A DNA stretch of 64,000 bases from Paenibacillus andongensis (GCF_025369935.1 NZ_CP104467.1:5773001-5837000); one strand, 5' to 3'. Shown: positions 26,793-35,807, counted from the first letter of the stretch. Notes: a model not told the origin generated them from the letters alone. Numbers and translations: made by a program.

Positions 26793-27410
26793 TTATATTT
26801 CTTCAAAGTCCGCATGATTACCGCCGTCCGCGAAGTCGAAGTCTCCAGCCAGATCTCCCATCTGATCACCCTGTTCATCTTCGGTGATATTTTGCAAATC
26901 ATAGGCATTAATCGTGATAATCGGGTAGGCATGATTCGCAGCAATCTGTGCAGCCTGCTGTTTCATAAACTTGGGTGACCCCTCTGTATCTTCATCATAA
27001 ACAAGAATGATGCCGTCAGAATTACGCAGCAGAAACTTGTCTCGTTCTTTAAACTGCCAAGGTCCTTCATATTTGGTTTTTGTCACGCTGTTCACGTAAT
27101 TCGCGCGTTCCATGACGCTATTATAGCTATTTTTCTTATCATCGCTCCATTTTTCTTCTTGCTCAAGAAAAGGGGTGACGACAGCTAATTTCAGTTCTGG
27201 GTAGGCGCCTCCTCGAAGTTCAAGCACAGCCTCAGCCGCCCACAATTCGACTCCCCATTGTCCACTCACAACGACCCATTCTAAACCTTCATCCAAAAGT
27301 GCGATGAGTCTTTTTTTGATCGCTTTTTTGATAATCGGAATGCCTGGGTGCTTTAATGAAAAAATGCCAAGCTCTGATGCTTTATAACCCGTTATTAAGA
27401 CTCGTTTCAA
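26793..27410 (-). CDS. ypsA: YpsA family protein (UPF0398, SLOG fold)
   Basis: A 205-residue DUF1273 protein. The sequence RVLITGYKASELGIF, LDEGLEWVVVSGQWGVELWAAEAV and SDGIILVYDEDTEGSPKFM follows B. subtilis YpsA closely. The family has a Rossmann-like SLOG fold expected to bind a nucleotide-type ligand, and B. subtilis YpsA affects cell division; the exact reaction is unknown. The C-terminal 30 residues are acidic and Asp-rich, longer than in B. subtilis. Start is a TTG preceded by AAGGTGG. Confidence 0.9.
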   Translation of the reverse strand: MKRVLITGYKASELGIFSLKHPGIPIIKKAIKKRLIALLDEGLEWVVVSGQWGVELWAAEAVLELRGGAYPELKLAVVTPFLEQEEKWSDDKKNSYNSVMERANYVNSVTKTKYEGPWQFKERDKFLLRNSDGIILVYDEDTEGSPKFMKQQAAQIAANHAYPIITINAYDLQNITEDEQGDQMGDLAGDFDFADGGNHADFEEI

Positions 27411-27576
27411 AAGAGGTACACCACCTTGTTAACTCTACCTAACAGGTTAGCATAGTTATGCCTCGATAGAAAGATGAGGGGTATAAAATTCAATTCCAAA
27501 TCAATTGATCTAGCACACACTCATATAATCGGAAAAGCATATAATAGATTACCACAACTTGAGAGGAGGAAATTAG

Positions 27577-27819
27577 TTGAACACTTCAAATAAATATCGG
27601 GTTTGTAAAAATTATGTTGGACGTAAAGTCATGATAAAAACGACTCAAGGAACCTACCAGGGTAAAATAGTAAAGGTAGATAAGAATAGAGTTTATTTAA
27701 AAACAACTCGTAACAAGAATAAGGCTCAAGTCTCGTTTATCCCATTTATCTTACCACTTGTACTTTTCGATTTATTAGTCATAATTCTGTTGGATACAAA
27801 GCCAAGACCATATATTTAA
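27577..27819 (+). CDS. Small membrane-anchored protein of unknown function
   Basis: An 80-residue protein starting with TTG seven bases after AGGAGG, with its own terminator, so it is very likely real. Residues 10-48 (VGRKVMIKTTQGTYQGKIVKVDKNRVYLKT) look like a small beta-barrel of the SH3 or Sm-like type. Residues 53-72 (FIPFILPLVLFDLLVIILL) form one transmembrane helix, and a short basic tail follows. I do not recognise a named family. An N-terminal cytoplasmic beta domain tethered by a C-terminal helix is the simplest reading. Confidence 0.75.
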   Translation: MNTSNKYRVCKNYVGRKVMIKTTQGTYQGKIVKVDKNRVYLKTTRNKNKAQVSFIPFILPLVLFDLLVIILLDTKPRPYI

Positions 27820-27824
27820 TATCA

Positions 27825-27857
27825 AAAACCCCATCTTTTGATGAGGTTTTCTTTTTT
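27825..27857 (+). terminator. Terminator of the small membrane protein gene
   Basis: AAAACCCCATC pairs with GATGAGGTTTT around a TTTT loop, followed by CTTTTTT. It starts a few bases after the stop codon. Confidence 0.85.
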
Positions 27858-27929
27858 ACAAGCTTAAGTTTTATGCGAAATATTTGAATTACCACGAAAA
27901 TGTTTAATAAACGTGTGGTTCGATTAGGG

Positions 27930-27961
27930 AGAAGAAGAAGAGCCGCGGCTCTTCTTCTTCT
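27930..27961 (-). repeat. Perfect 32-base palindrome after the esterase gene
   Basis: Every base of 27930-27961 pairs (AGAAGAAGAAGAGCCG and its complement, no loop). It starts seven bases after the esterase stop and probably acts as its terminator, with TTCTTCTTCT in place of a uniform T run. Confidence 0.8.
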
Positions 27962-27967
27962 ATACCA

Positions 27968-28993
27968 TCAAGATTCTAAAGCCTCAACCAACCAAGGGTA
28001 GGACCGGCTCCCATTCACTTCATGAACACCTTCAAAAAGATGAACCCCCAATTTTTCACCCGCATCCGCTTCAGCGTACACCTGCCGTAAATACTGAATC
28101 GCCACCTCCGCTGTTTCTACTGGAAAAATGGGGTCCTGCTGGCCAGATTCAACAAACAGTGGGCGAGGAGCAAGTAAACCAAGTAATTCAGGGAGCTCCG
28201 AATAATCCAAAACACCCGGCAAATAATTGTCGATGCAGTGGTGAACATGCATAATGCTTCCTTTGAACGTATTTACAAAGGCGCAGAGTACCGTTGCTTT
28301 GACTCGTTCATCGATTGCCGCGGTATATGCAGCGATAAGTCCCCCACCCGAGAAACCGAAACATCCCACTCTTGCTGGATCCACCTCCTCTCGCGACAAC
28401 ACATAATCGATCGTCCGCCGAGCCTCTTGCACACGCAATCCCGCCAGCGAGATGCCATATAAATGCAGATGTGAGGCAAGCGTTTGACAGGAGGAATTCC
28501 CGACTCGCCCATCCTTCTGATCCGCAGCCAGTCTTCGATCTCCGAATCCGATGATCTCAGGCACGACCACGATGAAGCCGCGTCTCACTAATTCCAGAGC
28601 ATAGTTGCCATGAATATCCGGCTTGCCTGTATGTTCAGTTCCATCTGGATGGAGACCAACAATTTGCCGACTACCGTAACCATGTCCGTGCAGCGCCAGC
28701 ACCGCTGCTGTTCGTTGAGTCTCCCTTTTAGGTATCAACACAAAAGCCGGAACTCGAAACCCCCAGACCGTACCGAATTCGATACGCTCTCGAACATGAT
28801 CTTCGAGCTCTATGCGCTCTAGGAGAACAGGACGAAGATCATCTTGTTCTACCAATGCCATATTTAAAGATTTGATCAGGCTCCGCTTTAACCTTTCCTG
28901 GGTCTGTTCGGCATTCTCAGATTGTTTCTGCTGCAGACGTTTTTTCTCGTAGGAATGATAGAGATTTTCCATGATTGAATCTGGATTCCACAA
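27968..28993 (-). CDS. Alpha/beta hydrolase, acetyl-xylan-esterase/dienelactone-hydrolase-like
   Basis: A 341-residue cytoplasmic hydrolase. The nucleophile elbow is GFSGGG at about residues 214-219. The acid is probably Asp in SGQQDPIFP and the base His in EGVHEVNG near the C-terminus, with an oxyanion region ALHGHGYGSRQ. It resembles family-7-type esterases that deacetylate sugars. The start is TTG preceded by GGAGGTG (an internal ATG seven codons on is the alternative). It lies 23 bases after a Gfo/Idh/MocA oxidoreductase gene, so both likely act on one carbohydrate. Confidence 0.78.
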   Translation of the reverse strand: MWNPDSIMENLYHSYEKKRLQQKQSENAEQTQERLKRSLIKSLNMALVEQDDLRPVLLERIELEDHVRERIEFGTVWGFRVPAFVLIPKRETQRTAAVLALHGHGYGSRQIVGLHPDGTEHTGKPDIHGNYALELVRRGFIVVVPEIIGFGDRRLAADQKDGRVGNSSCQTLASHLHLYGISLAGLRVQEARRTIDYVLSREEVDPARVGCFGFSGGGLIAAYTAAIDERVKATVLCAFVNTFKGSIMHVHHCIDNYLPGVLDYSELPELLGLLAPRPLFVESGQQDPIFPVETAEVAIQYLRQVYAEADAGEKLGVHLFEGVHEVNGSRSYPWLVEALES

Positions 28994-29016
28994 GTAATCC
29001 CACCTCCGGCGACCTT

Positions 29017-30300
29017 TTAAAATGCAACAAGCTTATCCACCGCAACCGGTTGTCCCGTACGCAAAGAAATATTGCCAGCGATACCAGTCAGAATTGACAT
29101 CGCCCCGTCAACGTGAGAAGCAGCTCTCTCAAAGCGATCATCGGATGGCTTATCAAAAATATCTTTCAAAAGTATAGGATCACCGCCGCCGTGACCGCCA
29201 ACACCTTCTTCAATTTCTACTTTATAAGGAGCCGCGAACATCGGAAATACCCTGATCGTCTTTTCCTTCAATGCACCTTCATCCTCTTTAAGACCACCCG
29301 AATTTACGTACGATTTCTCAACAACTTTCATTTCAATACGACCCTTGCTGCCATTGATTTGCACACTGAAGCCTTCCCAAGGCATATAAGCATTAAGCGA
29401 GTAGGTGAGAATGGCTTTGTTTTTATAGCGAACCATAACGCCCATTGTATCTTCAATACTAATTCCATCACCAAAAACACTTTGATCGCGTTGATACCCA
29501 TCCTCATGCTCCGCATCCAAATACAGACCTTTAAGGTGTTCATTTTTATCTAAATGAAGCGCAAATGGATCATCCTTCGCATTTTCATTCCCTGTCGCAC
29601 GTTGATAAAAGTTAGTCACACCGCGCTTCTCGGCATTTTCCCTGCCATAGAACATCAAGCCACCCATCGCAAAAACCGTCTCCGGACGCGTCCCCAACCA
29701 GAAGTTCACGAGATCAAAATGATGCGTTGATTTATGCACAAGTAAGCCTCCGCCATTGCGTTTATCGCGATGCCATCTGCGGAAATAGTCCGCCCCATGC
29801 TCGGTATTCAGCAGCCACTCGAAATGGACAGAATGAACATCACCTATCGCACCGTCCATGATTAATTCACGAATTTTCGTATTATGCGGAGCGTAACGGT
29901 AATTGAATGTCACGCGAAGCTGTTTCCCTGTGCGTTTAATGGTATCGAGAATTTCTTGACACTTCTCTTCATCTACAGTCATCGGCTTTTCTGAAATGAC
30001 ATCGCAACCAAGCTCCATCGCTTTAATGATGTATGTATGATGTGTACGATCAACAGAGGTGACAATGACATAATCAGGCTTTTCTCTGCGAATCATTTCT
30101 TCAAACTGATCCGCTTTATATGTAGGGACAGCGTTATATTCATATTTATTGACGAGTAAGCCATTCGTAAAATTCATTCTCGTTTGATTTACATCGCAAA
30201 TCGCAACCAGCTCTGACGTTTCTTGAAAATCCTTTACAATGGCGCCATAGAAAAATTCCGCTCTTCCTCCGGTACCAACTAGTGCATAACGCTTCTTCAT
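29017..30300 (-). CDS. Gfo/Idh/MocA-family oxidoreductase
   Basis: A 427-residue NAD(P)-dependent dehydrogenase-fold protein. The N-terminal Rossmann motif is ALVGTGGRAEFF, and the catalytic EKPM motif is at about residues 98-101. The substrate domain contains NYRYAPHN, GGLLVHKSTHHFDLVNFWLG with possible catalytic His residues, and GGHGGGDP. Enzymes of this family act on sugars, inositols and their derivatives. It is the first gene of a two-gene unit with the esterase and diverges from an AraC regulator. Confidence 0.88.
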   Translation of the reverse strand: MKKRYALVGTGGRAEFFYGAIVKDFQETSELVAICDVNQTRMNFTNGLLVNKYEYNAVPTYKADQFEEMIRREKPDYVIVTSVDRTHHTYIIKAMELGCDVISEKPMTVDEEKCQEILDTIKRTGKQLRVTFNYRYAPHNTKIRELIMDGAIGDVHSVHFEWLLNTEHGADYFRRWHRDKRNGGGLLVHKSTHHFDLVNFWLGTRPETVFAMGGLMFYGRENAEKRGVTNFYQRATGNENAKDDPFALHLDKNEHLKGLYLDAEHEDGYQRDQSVFGDGISIEDTMGVMVRYKNKAILTYSLNAYMPWEGFSVQINGSKGRIEMKVVEKSYVNSGGLKEDEGALKEKTIRVFPMFAAPYKVEIEEGVGGHGGGDPILLKDIFDKPSDDRFERAASHVDGAMSILTGIAGNISLRTGQPVAVDKLVAF

Positions 30301-30471
30301 AAAAGTGAACCCCTCTCACGTATAAGGATATGTCTTCATGTTCGAATGTCCTATCTCAAGGTTAATACAATATTTGTTGCGTTTCTAATCAAATCTTACT
30401 TAATCACTTTTATTCCTTGCATATCTTGCTATATAATGAGCAATAAAAGACCGAACGAAGAGGTGTCCACT

Positions 30472-31293
30472 TTGCTACTCTACGAAATTGAAAGATTGCG
30501 CAGAGATCGCCCCTACTCTATGACAGTAAATCATTTTCATGATCACTATGAAATTTATTATTTACTCAGCGGGAAACGCTACTATTTTATACAGGACCGT
30601 TCCTATTTGATTCAAGAGGGTGACCTCGTCTTTATCAATAAAAACGAACTTCATAAAACACGAAATGCGGATGTCCACCATCACGAGCGCATTCTACTTA
30701 GCTTTGATGATAGTTGGATTCGCTCGATTGATGAGGAGGCATCGACACATTTACTTGTTCCTTTTGGGCAGAAACAGCATATTTTTTCCCTAACAGGTAC
30801 GAATCGCACTTTTGTTGAGAACCTTCTATTCAGCTTATTGCGCGAACAGAAGCAGGCTCTAGGCGGCTGGCAGCTGAACAGCAAAGCCCTGCTCACGCAG
30901 CTGCTCATCTTCTGCTCGCGTCTCACTGATAAGTTAAGCTCGACCCAGGAACACCCGCAAGCTCAGAATCCCAAAATATTCGAAATCGTCGCTTATATCA
31001 ACGAGCAGTATAGAAACCGTTTGACGTTAGCTTCGATCTCCGAAAGCTTCAATATCAGTCCAAGCTACTTCTGCCGTTCTTTCAAAGAAACGACCGGATT
31101 TTCGTTCATCGAATACTTGAACAACGTTCGAATCCGCGAGGCACAGCGGCTGCTGAGGGAAACGAAGTTGAAAGTCATCCACATCGCCGAGCAATCCGGC
31201 TTCGATAGCGTCGCTCACTTCGGCCGCGTGTTCAAACAAGTGACCACACAAACGCCGCTGGAATGCCGCAAACTGATGCGCCATAGTTTGTAA
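30472..31293 (+). CDS. AraC-family transcriptional regulator
   Basis: About 273 residues: an N-terminal cupin-like ligand domain (VNHFHDHYEIYYLLSGKRYYF, HHHERILLSFD) and a C-terminal double HTH (LASISESFNISPSYFCRSFKETTGFSF and IAEQSGFDSVAHFGRVFKQ). The start is placed at a TTG six bases after GAGGTG. An in-frame ATG at 30436 lacks a ribosome site and falls inside a TATAAT hexamer at 30432-30437, so it is probably upstream of the transcript start. It is divergent from the Gfo/Idh-esterase pair and is its likely regulator. Confidence 0.85.
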   Translation: MLLYEIERLRRDRPYSMTVNHFHDHYEIYYLLSGKRYYFIQDRSYLIQEGDLVFINKNELHKTRNADVHHHERILLSFDDSWIRSIDEEASTHLLVPFGQKQHIFSLTGTNRTFVENLLFSLLREQKQALGGWQLNSKALLTQLLIFCSRLTDKLSSTQEHPQAQNPKIFEIVAYINEQYRNRLTLASISESFNISPSYFCRSFKETTGFSFIEYLNNVRIREAQRLLRETKLKVIHIAEQSGFDSVAHFGRVFKQVTTQTPLECRKLMRHSL

Positions 31294-31299
31294 ATGAAA

Positions 31300-31341
31300 A
31301 AAAACCTTCGAGCAGGCAACAACCCGCACGAAGGTTTCTAT
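31300..31341. terminator. Bidirectional terminator between the araC-type gene and uxaC
   Basis: AAAACCTTCG (31301-31310) pairs with CGAAGGTTT (31329-31337), with A runs on the left and T-rich sequence on the right, so both convergent genes can end here. Confidence 0.8.
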
Positions 31342-31342
31342 T

Positions 31343-32743
31343 TTAAAAACCGAAATATTGCTTAGCATTATGATAGGAAATCCCTTGAACCAGCTGTTTC
31401 AGCAGCGGTTGGTCGTCCGGGAATTCTCCTGCTTCAACCCATTCGCCTATCATATTGCAGAGGATTCTGCGGAAGTAGTCATGTCTTGTGTAGGACAAGA
31501 AGCTTCTGGAATCGGTTAACATACCTACGAATCGGCCAAGCAATCCAAAATTCGCCAGCGATTTCATCTGCGAAACCATACCATCTTTGGTATCATTGAA
31601 CCACCAAGCGGATCCTAATTGAATTTTGCCAGGAATTCCATCACCTTGGAAGCTGCCCATCAGGGAAGCGAGAATTTCATTATCTCGTGCATTCAAGGAG
31701 TATAGAATCGTTCGAGGCAGCGAATCCGCAACAGCAAGAGAGGATAACAAACCCGTTAAGGCGCTTGCTACCGGGCTATCATTAATCGAGTCGAATCCGG
31801 TGTCTGGGCCCAGCTTCGCGAAAGCTCGTCCGTTATTGTTGCGGGAAGCATTGATATGGTACTGCATCGCCCAATCCAGCTTCTTGTACACGCCTCCTAA
31901 GAACAGCAGCGTGAACGCTTTATATTTCTTCTCTTCTTCCAAACTAACCGCGCTGCCAGCAAGAGCCTTTTTAAAAATCTGATCCACTTCTTCTTTGGTT
32001 GCTGCAGCGTAAGGCACATAATCCAGGGCATGGTCAGACACCTTACATCCAACTGAATCAAAAAACTGCGCTCTACTCTCTAATCCAGCCAGCAGGTCAT
32101 CGTAGGAACTGATCGTAATACCAGCGGATTGTTCCAATTGACCGATCCATGGAAGGAAGGTGGCGCGATTGATTTCAAGCGCTTTGTCAGGACGGTATGA
32201 AGGCAGGACTTGTGTATTAAAATCTTTGATCTCTTTAATTTTGATGTGATATTCTAGCGAATCCACCGGATCGTCCGTTGTGCAAATGACGGTTACTTTG
32301 GAATTCGTAATGAGATCTCTGGCGCGAGAACCGCCCTCTGCCAGCTTTGCGTTCACTTTTTCCCAGATGGCAGGCGCATTCTGCTCGTTAATAATGTCAT
32401 AAACACCGAAATAGGTACGAAGCTCCATATGAGACCAGTGGTACAGCGGGTTACCAACAGCCATAGGTACCGTTCCAGCCCAAGCCAAGAAGCGATCATA
32501 ATCACTAGCTTCACCAGTAACTTTCTCTTCCTCCACACCGTTGGCACGCATCATTCTCCACTTATAATGGTCGCCGTACAGCCAAGCTTCCGTAATGTTA
32601 TTGAATTGTTTATTTTCATAAATTTCCTTAGGACTTAGATGGCAGTGATAATCAATAATCGGCAGATCTTTGGCAAATTCGTGGAATAGATGAACCGCGG
32701 TATCGTTCGTAAGCATAAAATTCTCATCTAAAAATGTTTTCAT
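31343..32743 (-). CDS. uxaC: Glucuronate/galacturonate isomerase
   Basis: A 466-residue uronate isomerase, full length for the family, converting D-glucuronate to D-fructuronate and D-galacturonate to D-tagaturonate. The amidohydrolase-fold metal motif DYHCHLSPKEI is near residues 28-38; LPSYRPDKAL, HINASRNNNGR and LTDSRSFLSYTRHDYFRR follow. The ATG at 32743 gives the standard MKTFLDENF start; a longer frame to 32785 lacks a ribosome site. No other uronate-pathway gene (uxaB, uxuA, kdgK) is adjacent. Confidence 0.95.
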   Translation of the reverse strand: MKTFLDENFMLTNDTAVHLFHEFAKDLPIIDYHCHLSPKEIYENKQFNNITEAWLYGDHYKWRMMRANGVEEEKVTGEASDYDRFLAWAGTVPMAVGNPLYHWSHMELRTYFGVYDIINEQNAPAIWEKVNAKLAEGGSRARDLITNSKVTVICTTDDPVDSLEYHIKIKEIKDFNTQVLPSYRPDKALEINRATFLPWIGQLEQSAGITISSYDDLLAGLESRAQFFDSVGCKVSDHALDYVPYAAATKEEVDQIFKKALAGSAVSLEEEKKYKAFTLLFLGGVYKKLDWAMQYHINASRNNNGRAFAKLGPDTGFDSINDSPVASALTGLLSSLAVADSLPRTILYSLNARDNEILASLMGSFQGDGIPGKIQLGSAWWFNDTKDGMVSQMKSLANFGLLGRFVGMLTDSRSFLSYTRHDYFRRILCNMIGEWVEAGEFPDDQPLLKQLVQGISYHNAKQYFGF

Positions 32744-32889
32744 AAAGCTAAATTCCACCCTTCTCAAGCTGAATTGATCTGCCATCTATTCTAGCGAAAG
32801 GTGACCCGAAAATCTTGTGATTTTTTGCTTTCATTTTGTAAAATATGCATATATTGACCTCATCTCCGCCATAATTCAGTCCTAAGCAA

Positions 32890-32934
32890 ACAAAAAGCCC
32901 CATACACCAACAATGACGTTGGAACGGAGCTTAT
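32890..32934 (-). terminator. Terminator of the VanW-family gene
   Basis: An imperfect stem AAGCCCC...CCAAC (from 32895) with GTTGG...GGAGCTT (to 32932) is followed on the minus strand by TTTTTGTTTG. Confidence 0.7.
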
Positions 32935-32937
32935 CAT

Positions 32938-33870
32938 TTACGGCACAGGCTGACCTACATTGGTTCCCGCTTGTATTTCCTCCGGCAGAACATCAGATGC
33001 ACTCGGAACATGCCGCGGCTTATAATTAATGACATCAGAAGACGAAATACTAACGAAGACCCGGCCAGGTAAAGCCTGAGCCCTTATCAAGATAGGTTGA
33101 TTGTAGTTGTTCTTAAAGGTGAAGTCAGGACCTCCCCAATTCACCGTAGCATCCCTACCTGGCGGAACATAGGGGACAGATCGGCTGTGCGAATATCTTT
33201 CTACGATTTTGAGACCAGCACGATCCACCGCGTTAAACAAAGTAGAAGAAATTTGACAAATACCTCCGCCAATCCCTTCAGAGAATTCTCCCCTTACAAT
33301 AATTTTTGCTGGCATATACCCCTTTCCACGCGTCCGAACGCCAACAACACGGTTGAAGGAGAACGTTTCATTCGGTTGAACGACATAATTATTAATCGCT
33401 TGGGCGGCAAGCTTGATGTTCGTAAACCGATATTTATTGTTCGAGTTAAAATAGGTCTCATAATAACCTATGGGACGCACACGTATATTCGCTAGCAGCT
33501 CGCTGTCTACTTTGGGATATACAGATAACTGCGGTACTTCAAATTTCATCGGACCTTCTCGATAATAATTCTCATAGAATTGCTCAACAAAAGCTTGTCG
33601 ATTCAGCCTTGACCCTGCAATCTCCTTCACGATACTTCCCTCATCATTAATAGTTGCATTAATCGGTTTGCGATACATATTCTTATCGATCACGTCTGCA
33701 AGCCGCTTTAATCGTTCATCATCAATGATCGGTACATCAAGAAGATTGATTGTGTACGATTCCCGCTGCACATTGGCAATGCTATGACCCATATTGTCAT
33801 TCGTTATTCGAAATGGCACTTCATTTGGCTGGGCAAGAAGCAGCAAGCCCATTATCCAACTATAACTCAT
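32938..33870 (-). CDS. VanW-family protein
   Basis: About 310 residues with the VanW domain at roughly residues 140-290. Characteristic motifs are NETFSFNRVVGVRTRGKGY, GEFSEGIGGGICQISSTLFNA and YVPPGRDATVNWGGPDFTFKN. VanW proteins occur in some vancomycin-resistance clusters and broadly in spore formers, but their biochemical role is not established. A single N-terminal hydrophobic segment (WIMGLLLLAQ) suggests membrane anchoring or export. The start is uncertain: the ATG at 33870 follows a GAGGAGGGG site by 12 bases; an upstream ATG at 33918 has no such site. Confidence 0.8.
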   Translation of the reverse strand: MSYSWIMGLLLLAQPNEVPFRITNDNMGHSIANVQRESYTINLLDVPIIDDERLKRLADVIDKNMYRKPINATINDEGSIVKEIAGSRLNRQAFVEQFYENYYREGPMKFEVPQLSVYPKVDSELLANIRVRPIGYYETYFNSNNKYRFTNIKLAAQAINNYVVQPNETFSFNRVVGVRTRGKGYMPAKIIVRGEFSEGIGGGICQISSTLFNAVDRAGLKIVERYSHSRSVPYVPPGRDATVNWGGPDFTFKNNYNQPILIRAQALPGRVFVSISSSDVINYKPRHVPSASDVLPEEIQAGTNVGQPVP

Positions 33871-33924
33871 GAACGCTATCACCCCCTCCTCTAGTGTAAA
33901 CAATTGAAATGATTCCATACTATG

Positions 33925-33967
33925 TAAAAAAGGACCAGCCTACATCAATGGATGTCAGACCGATCCC
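33925..33967 (-). terminator. Terminator of the PhyH-type gene
   Basis: GGACCAGCCTACATC (33932-33946) pairs imperfectly with GATGTCAGACCGATCC (33951-33966), followed on the minus strand by TTTTTT. Confidence 0.75.
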
Positions 33968-33985
33968 TTATGGCTAGATGAAAGA

Positions 33986-34795
33986 TTAGTGAGGATAAAC
34001 CGTTTGGAATTCTTCGCCACACGGCCCTCCATTAGGGTTAGCCTCTAAATCAACAGTCTCTCCATTCTGCCGATACAAAGGGCGATAATGATCGCTGATA
34101 TGGGTTGCCGATTGGTTCGCATAATGACAAATGAACGCCCGACGGAATCGGTCCTTCGTTTTGTTTCGATAAGAGCCATGGATGAGATTCCCGTTAAAAA
34201 AGAGAACGTCGCCTCGCTGCATGATGACTGGGATGGCTTTTTCTTCTTTTGGCGGCTTCACGTAATGAGTCGTAAATGATTCTTTGGCATCTGCGATGTC
34301 CGGACAAGCAATTTCGAGTGTATTCGTTTTGGGCACAACAAGTAAGCCGCCGTTCTCATCATCTGCAGCATCAATGGCTGTCCACGCTGCTATGCAATTA
34401 CCCGGTTCGACCTGCAAATAGAAGTTATCTTGGTGAAGCGCTTGCCCGCGGGAACCCGGCGGCTTGTAATAGAACATACTTTGCGCGGCAAGCGCCTCTT
34501 CATCATACAAATCTGCTAACACTTCCATAACTGGCTGGTGCAGCATATATTTCTTTGCCGTCTCATTGAAGCGGTGCGGATGCATGACTCGCGGATATCT
34601 TTTTAACGGATCAGATCCATCCGCTTGTAAATCCGGTTCAAATAAGCCTGGTACCGTATGGTGGCTAATCTCCTCAAAAGTAACATCGATTTCAGCCAAA
34701 TTTTGTTCAGAAAACAATCCTTTTACGATTAAATAACCTTCCGATTCAAAATGCTGTTTTTGTTCATTTGAAAGCTTAAACATTGTCCGTGACAT
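33986..34795 (-). CDS. Phytanoyl-CoA dioxygenase (PhyH) family oxygenase
   Basis: A 269-residue non-heme iron, 2-oxoglutarate-dependent dioxygenase-like protein. The iron-binding HxD is in ALHQDNFYL at about residues 126-131, and the distal His is in NLIHGSYRN near 208, with a downstream Arg in the co-substrate region (RFRRAF). All three iron ligands are present, so it should be active. The substrate is unknown; small-molecule hydroxylation is typical. The ATG at 34795 follows GGAGGGG by six bases. It is divergent from an AraC-type gene 170 bases away. Confidence 0.85.
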   Translation of the reverse strand: MSRTMFKLSNEQKQHFESEGYLIVKGLFSEQNLAEIDVTFEEISHHTVPGLFEPDLQADGSDPLKRYPRVMHPHRFNETAKKYMLHQPVMEVLADLYDEEALAAQSMFYYKPPGSRGQALHQDNFYLQVEPGNCIAAWTAIDAADDENGGLLVVPKTNTLEIACPDIADAKESFTTHYVKPPKEEKAIPVIMQRGDVLFFNGNLIHGSYRNKTKDRFRRAFICHYANQSATHISDHYRPLYRQNGETVDLEANPNGGPCGEEFQTVYPH

Positions 34796-34963
34796 GTCGG
34801 TCCCCTCCATGAGTAAGTTGAGTTTGTATTCCCTTATGACATCATCATATCGAAACCTCCATAGACAATGAAGTAAGAATGATGCTAATTACTCATACAA
34901 TCCTGCTATTTCCTGATATACTTGTAGTAAATTTCTGCAGAAGATGAAAGGGACCATACGATC

Positions 34964-35737
34964 ATGAAATTCGATGATAGATCCTTCTTGGCCGGACAAT
35001 TTCTAATGCAAGATACCTATGTAACCAAGCGGCCAGAAGGAAGAAACGACTGGCTCCTTACTTTCACACTTGAAGGTGAAGGCTACTTTAACAATTCAGG
35101 CAATGTACGAAACTGCAAACCGGGTGATCTCACCCTCCTGAAGCCAGAAACTCCGCAGCATTACGGCACGAAAAAAGATCATGTTTGGCATTTCGCCTGG
35201 GTACATTTCCCTTCAATCTTCACAGAAACCAATCTGCTGCCGGATGAAGAGCTGCTTATCCTAACTATCGAAAGTGACTCCATTCGTGAACGCATCCATC
35301 GAGCTTTCACACGCATATTGGAGGATTCCCGAGAGCGCGGTGACTATTGGTTCGATCTATGCTGCAGCTCTTTACGGGAAATCCTCCTTATCACGGCTCA
35401 GAAAACAAACAAAAAAGTTGACGCGCGAATCGAGGAGGTTCTCCACCTGCTGTCCCAACAGATGCGTCAGCCTATTCGGGTTGAGGATTTGGCTCAGACT
35501 GTCGGGCTCTCCCCTTCGAGACTCTCCCATCTTTTCAAAGCCAGCACAGGGTATTCCATTATCGATACGCTTAATCGGATGAGGATCCAACAAGCCGTGC
35601 TCATGCTAGAACATACTGGACGGAGCGCCTCAGAGGTTTGTTATGATGTGGGCTTTCAAAACTATAATCACTTCACTAATCAATTCCGCAAATGGTATGG
35701 CATGAACCCAAGTACATTCATGAAAGAACGACGGTAA
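34964..35737 (+). CDS. AraC-family transcriptional regulator
   Basis: A 257-residue regulator with an N-terminal cupin (GEGYFNNSGNVRNCKPGDLTLLKPETPQHYG) and a C-terminal double HTH (RVEDLAQTVGLSPSRLSHLFKASTGYSI, SEVCYDVGFQNYNHFTNQFRKWYGMNPS). AAAGGGA lies upstream of the ATG. It is divergent from the PhyH-type dioxygenase gene, its probable target. The inducer is not predictable. Confidence 0.9.
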   Translation: MKFDDRSFLAGQFLMQDTYVTKRPEGRNDWLLTFTLEGEGYFNNSGNVRNCKPGDLTLLKPETPQHYGTKKDHVWHFAWVHFPSIFTETNLLPDEELLILTIESDSIRERIHRAFTRILEDSRERGDYWFDLCCSSLREILLITAQKTNKKVDARIEEVLHLLSQQMRQPIRVEDLAQTVGLSPSRLSHLFKASTGYSIIDTLNRMRIQQAVLMLEHTGRSASEVCYDVGFQNYNHFTNQFRKWYGMNPSTFMKERR

Positions 35738-35807
35738 AATTTATTTGACAGTTGACTCTTAGAAGGATAAACTGCTAGCAAGATCAAGAATAAAGAGGAG
35801 GTTTCCT

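Noticed and set aside
32938..33870. Glycopeptide-resistance cluster suggested by the VanW-family gene
   Set aside because: No vanHAX, vanRS or vanY genes are near; VanW-domain proteins are common in spore formers without resistance.
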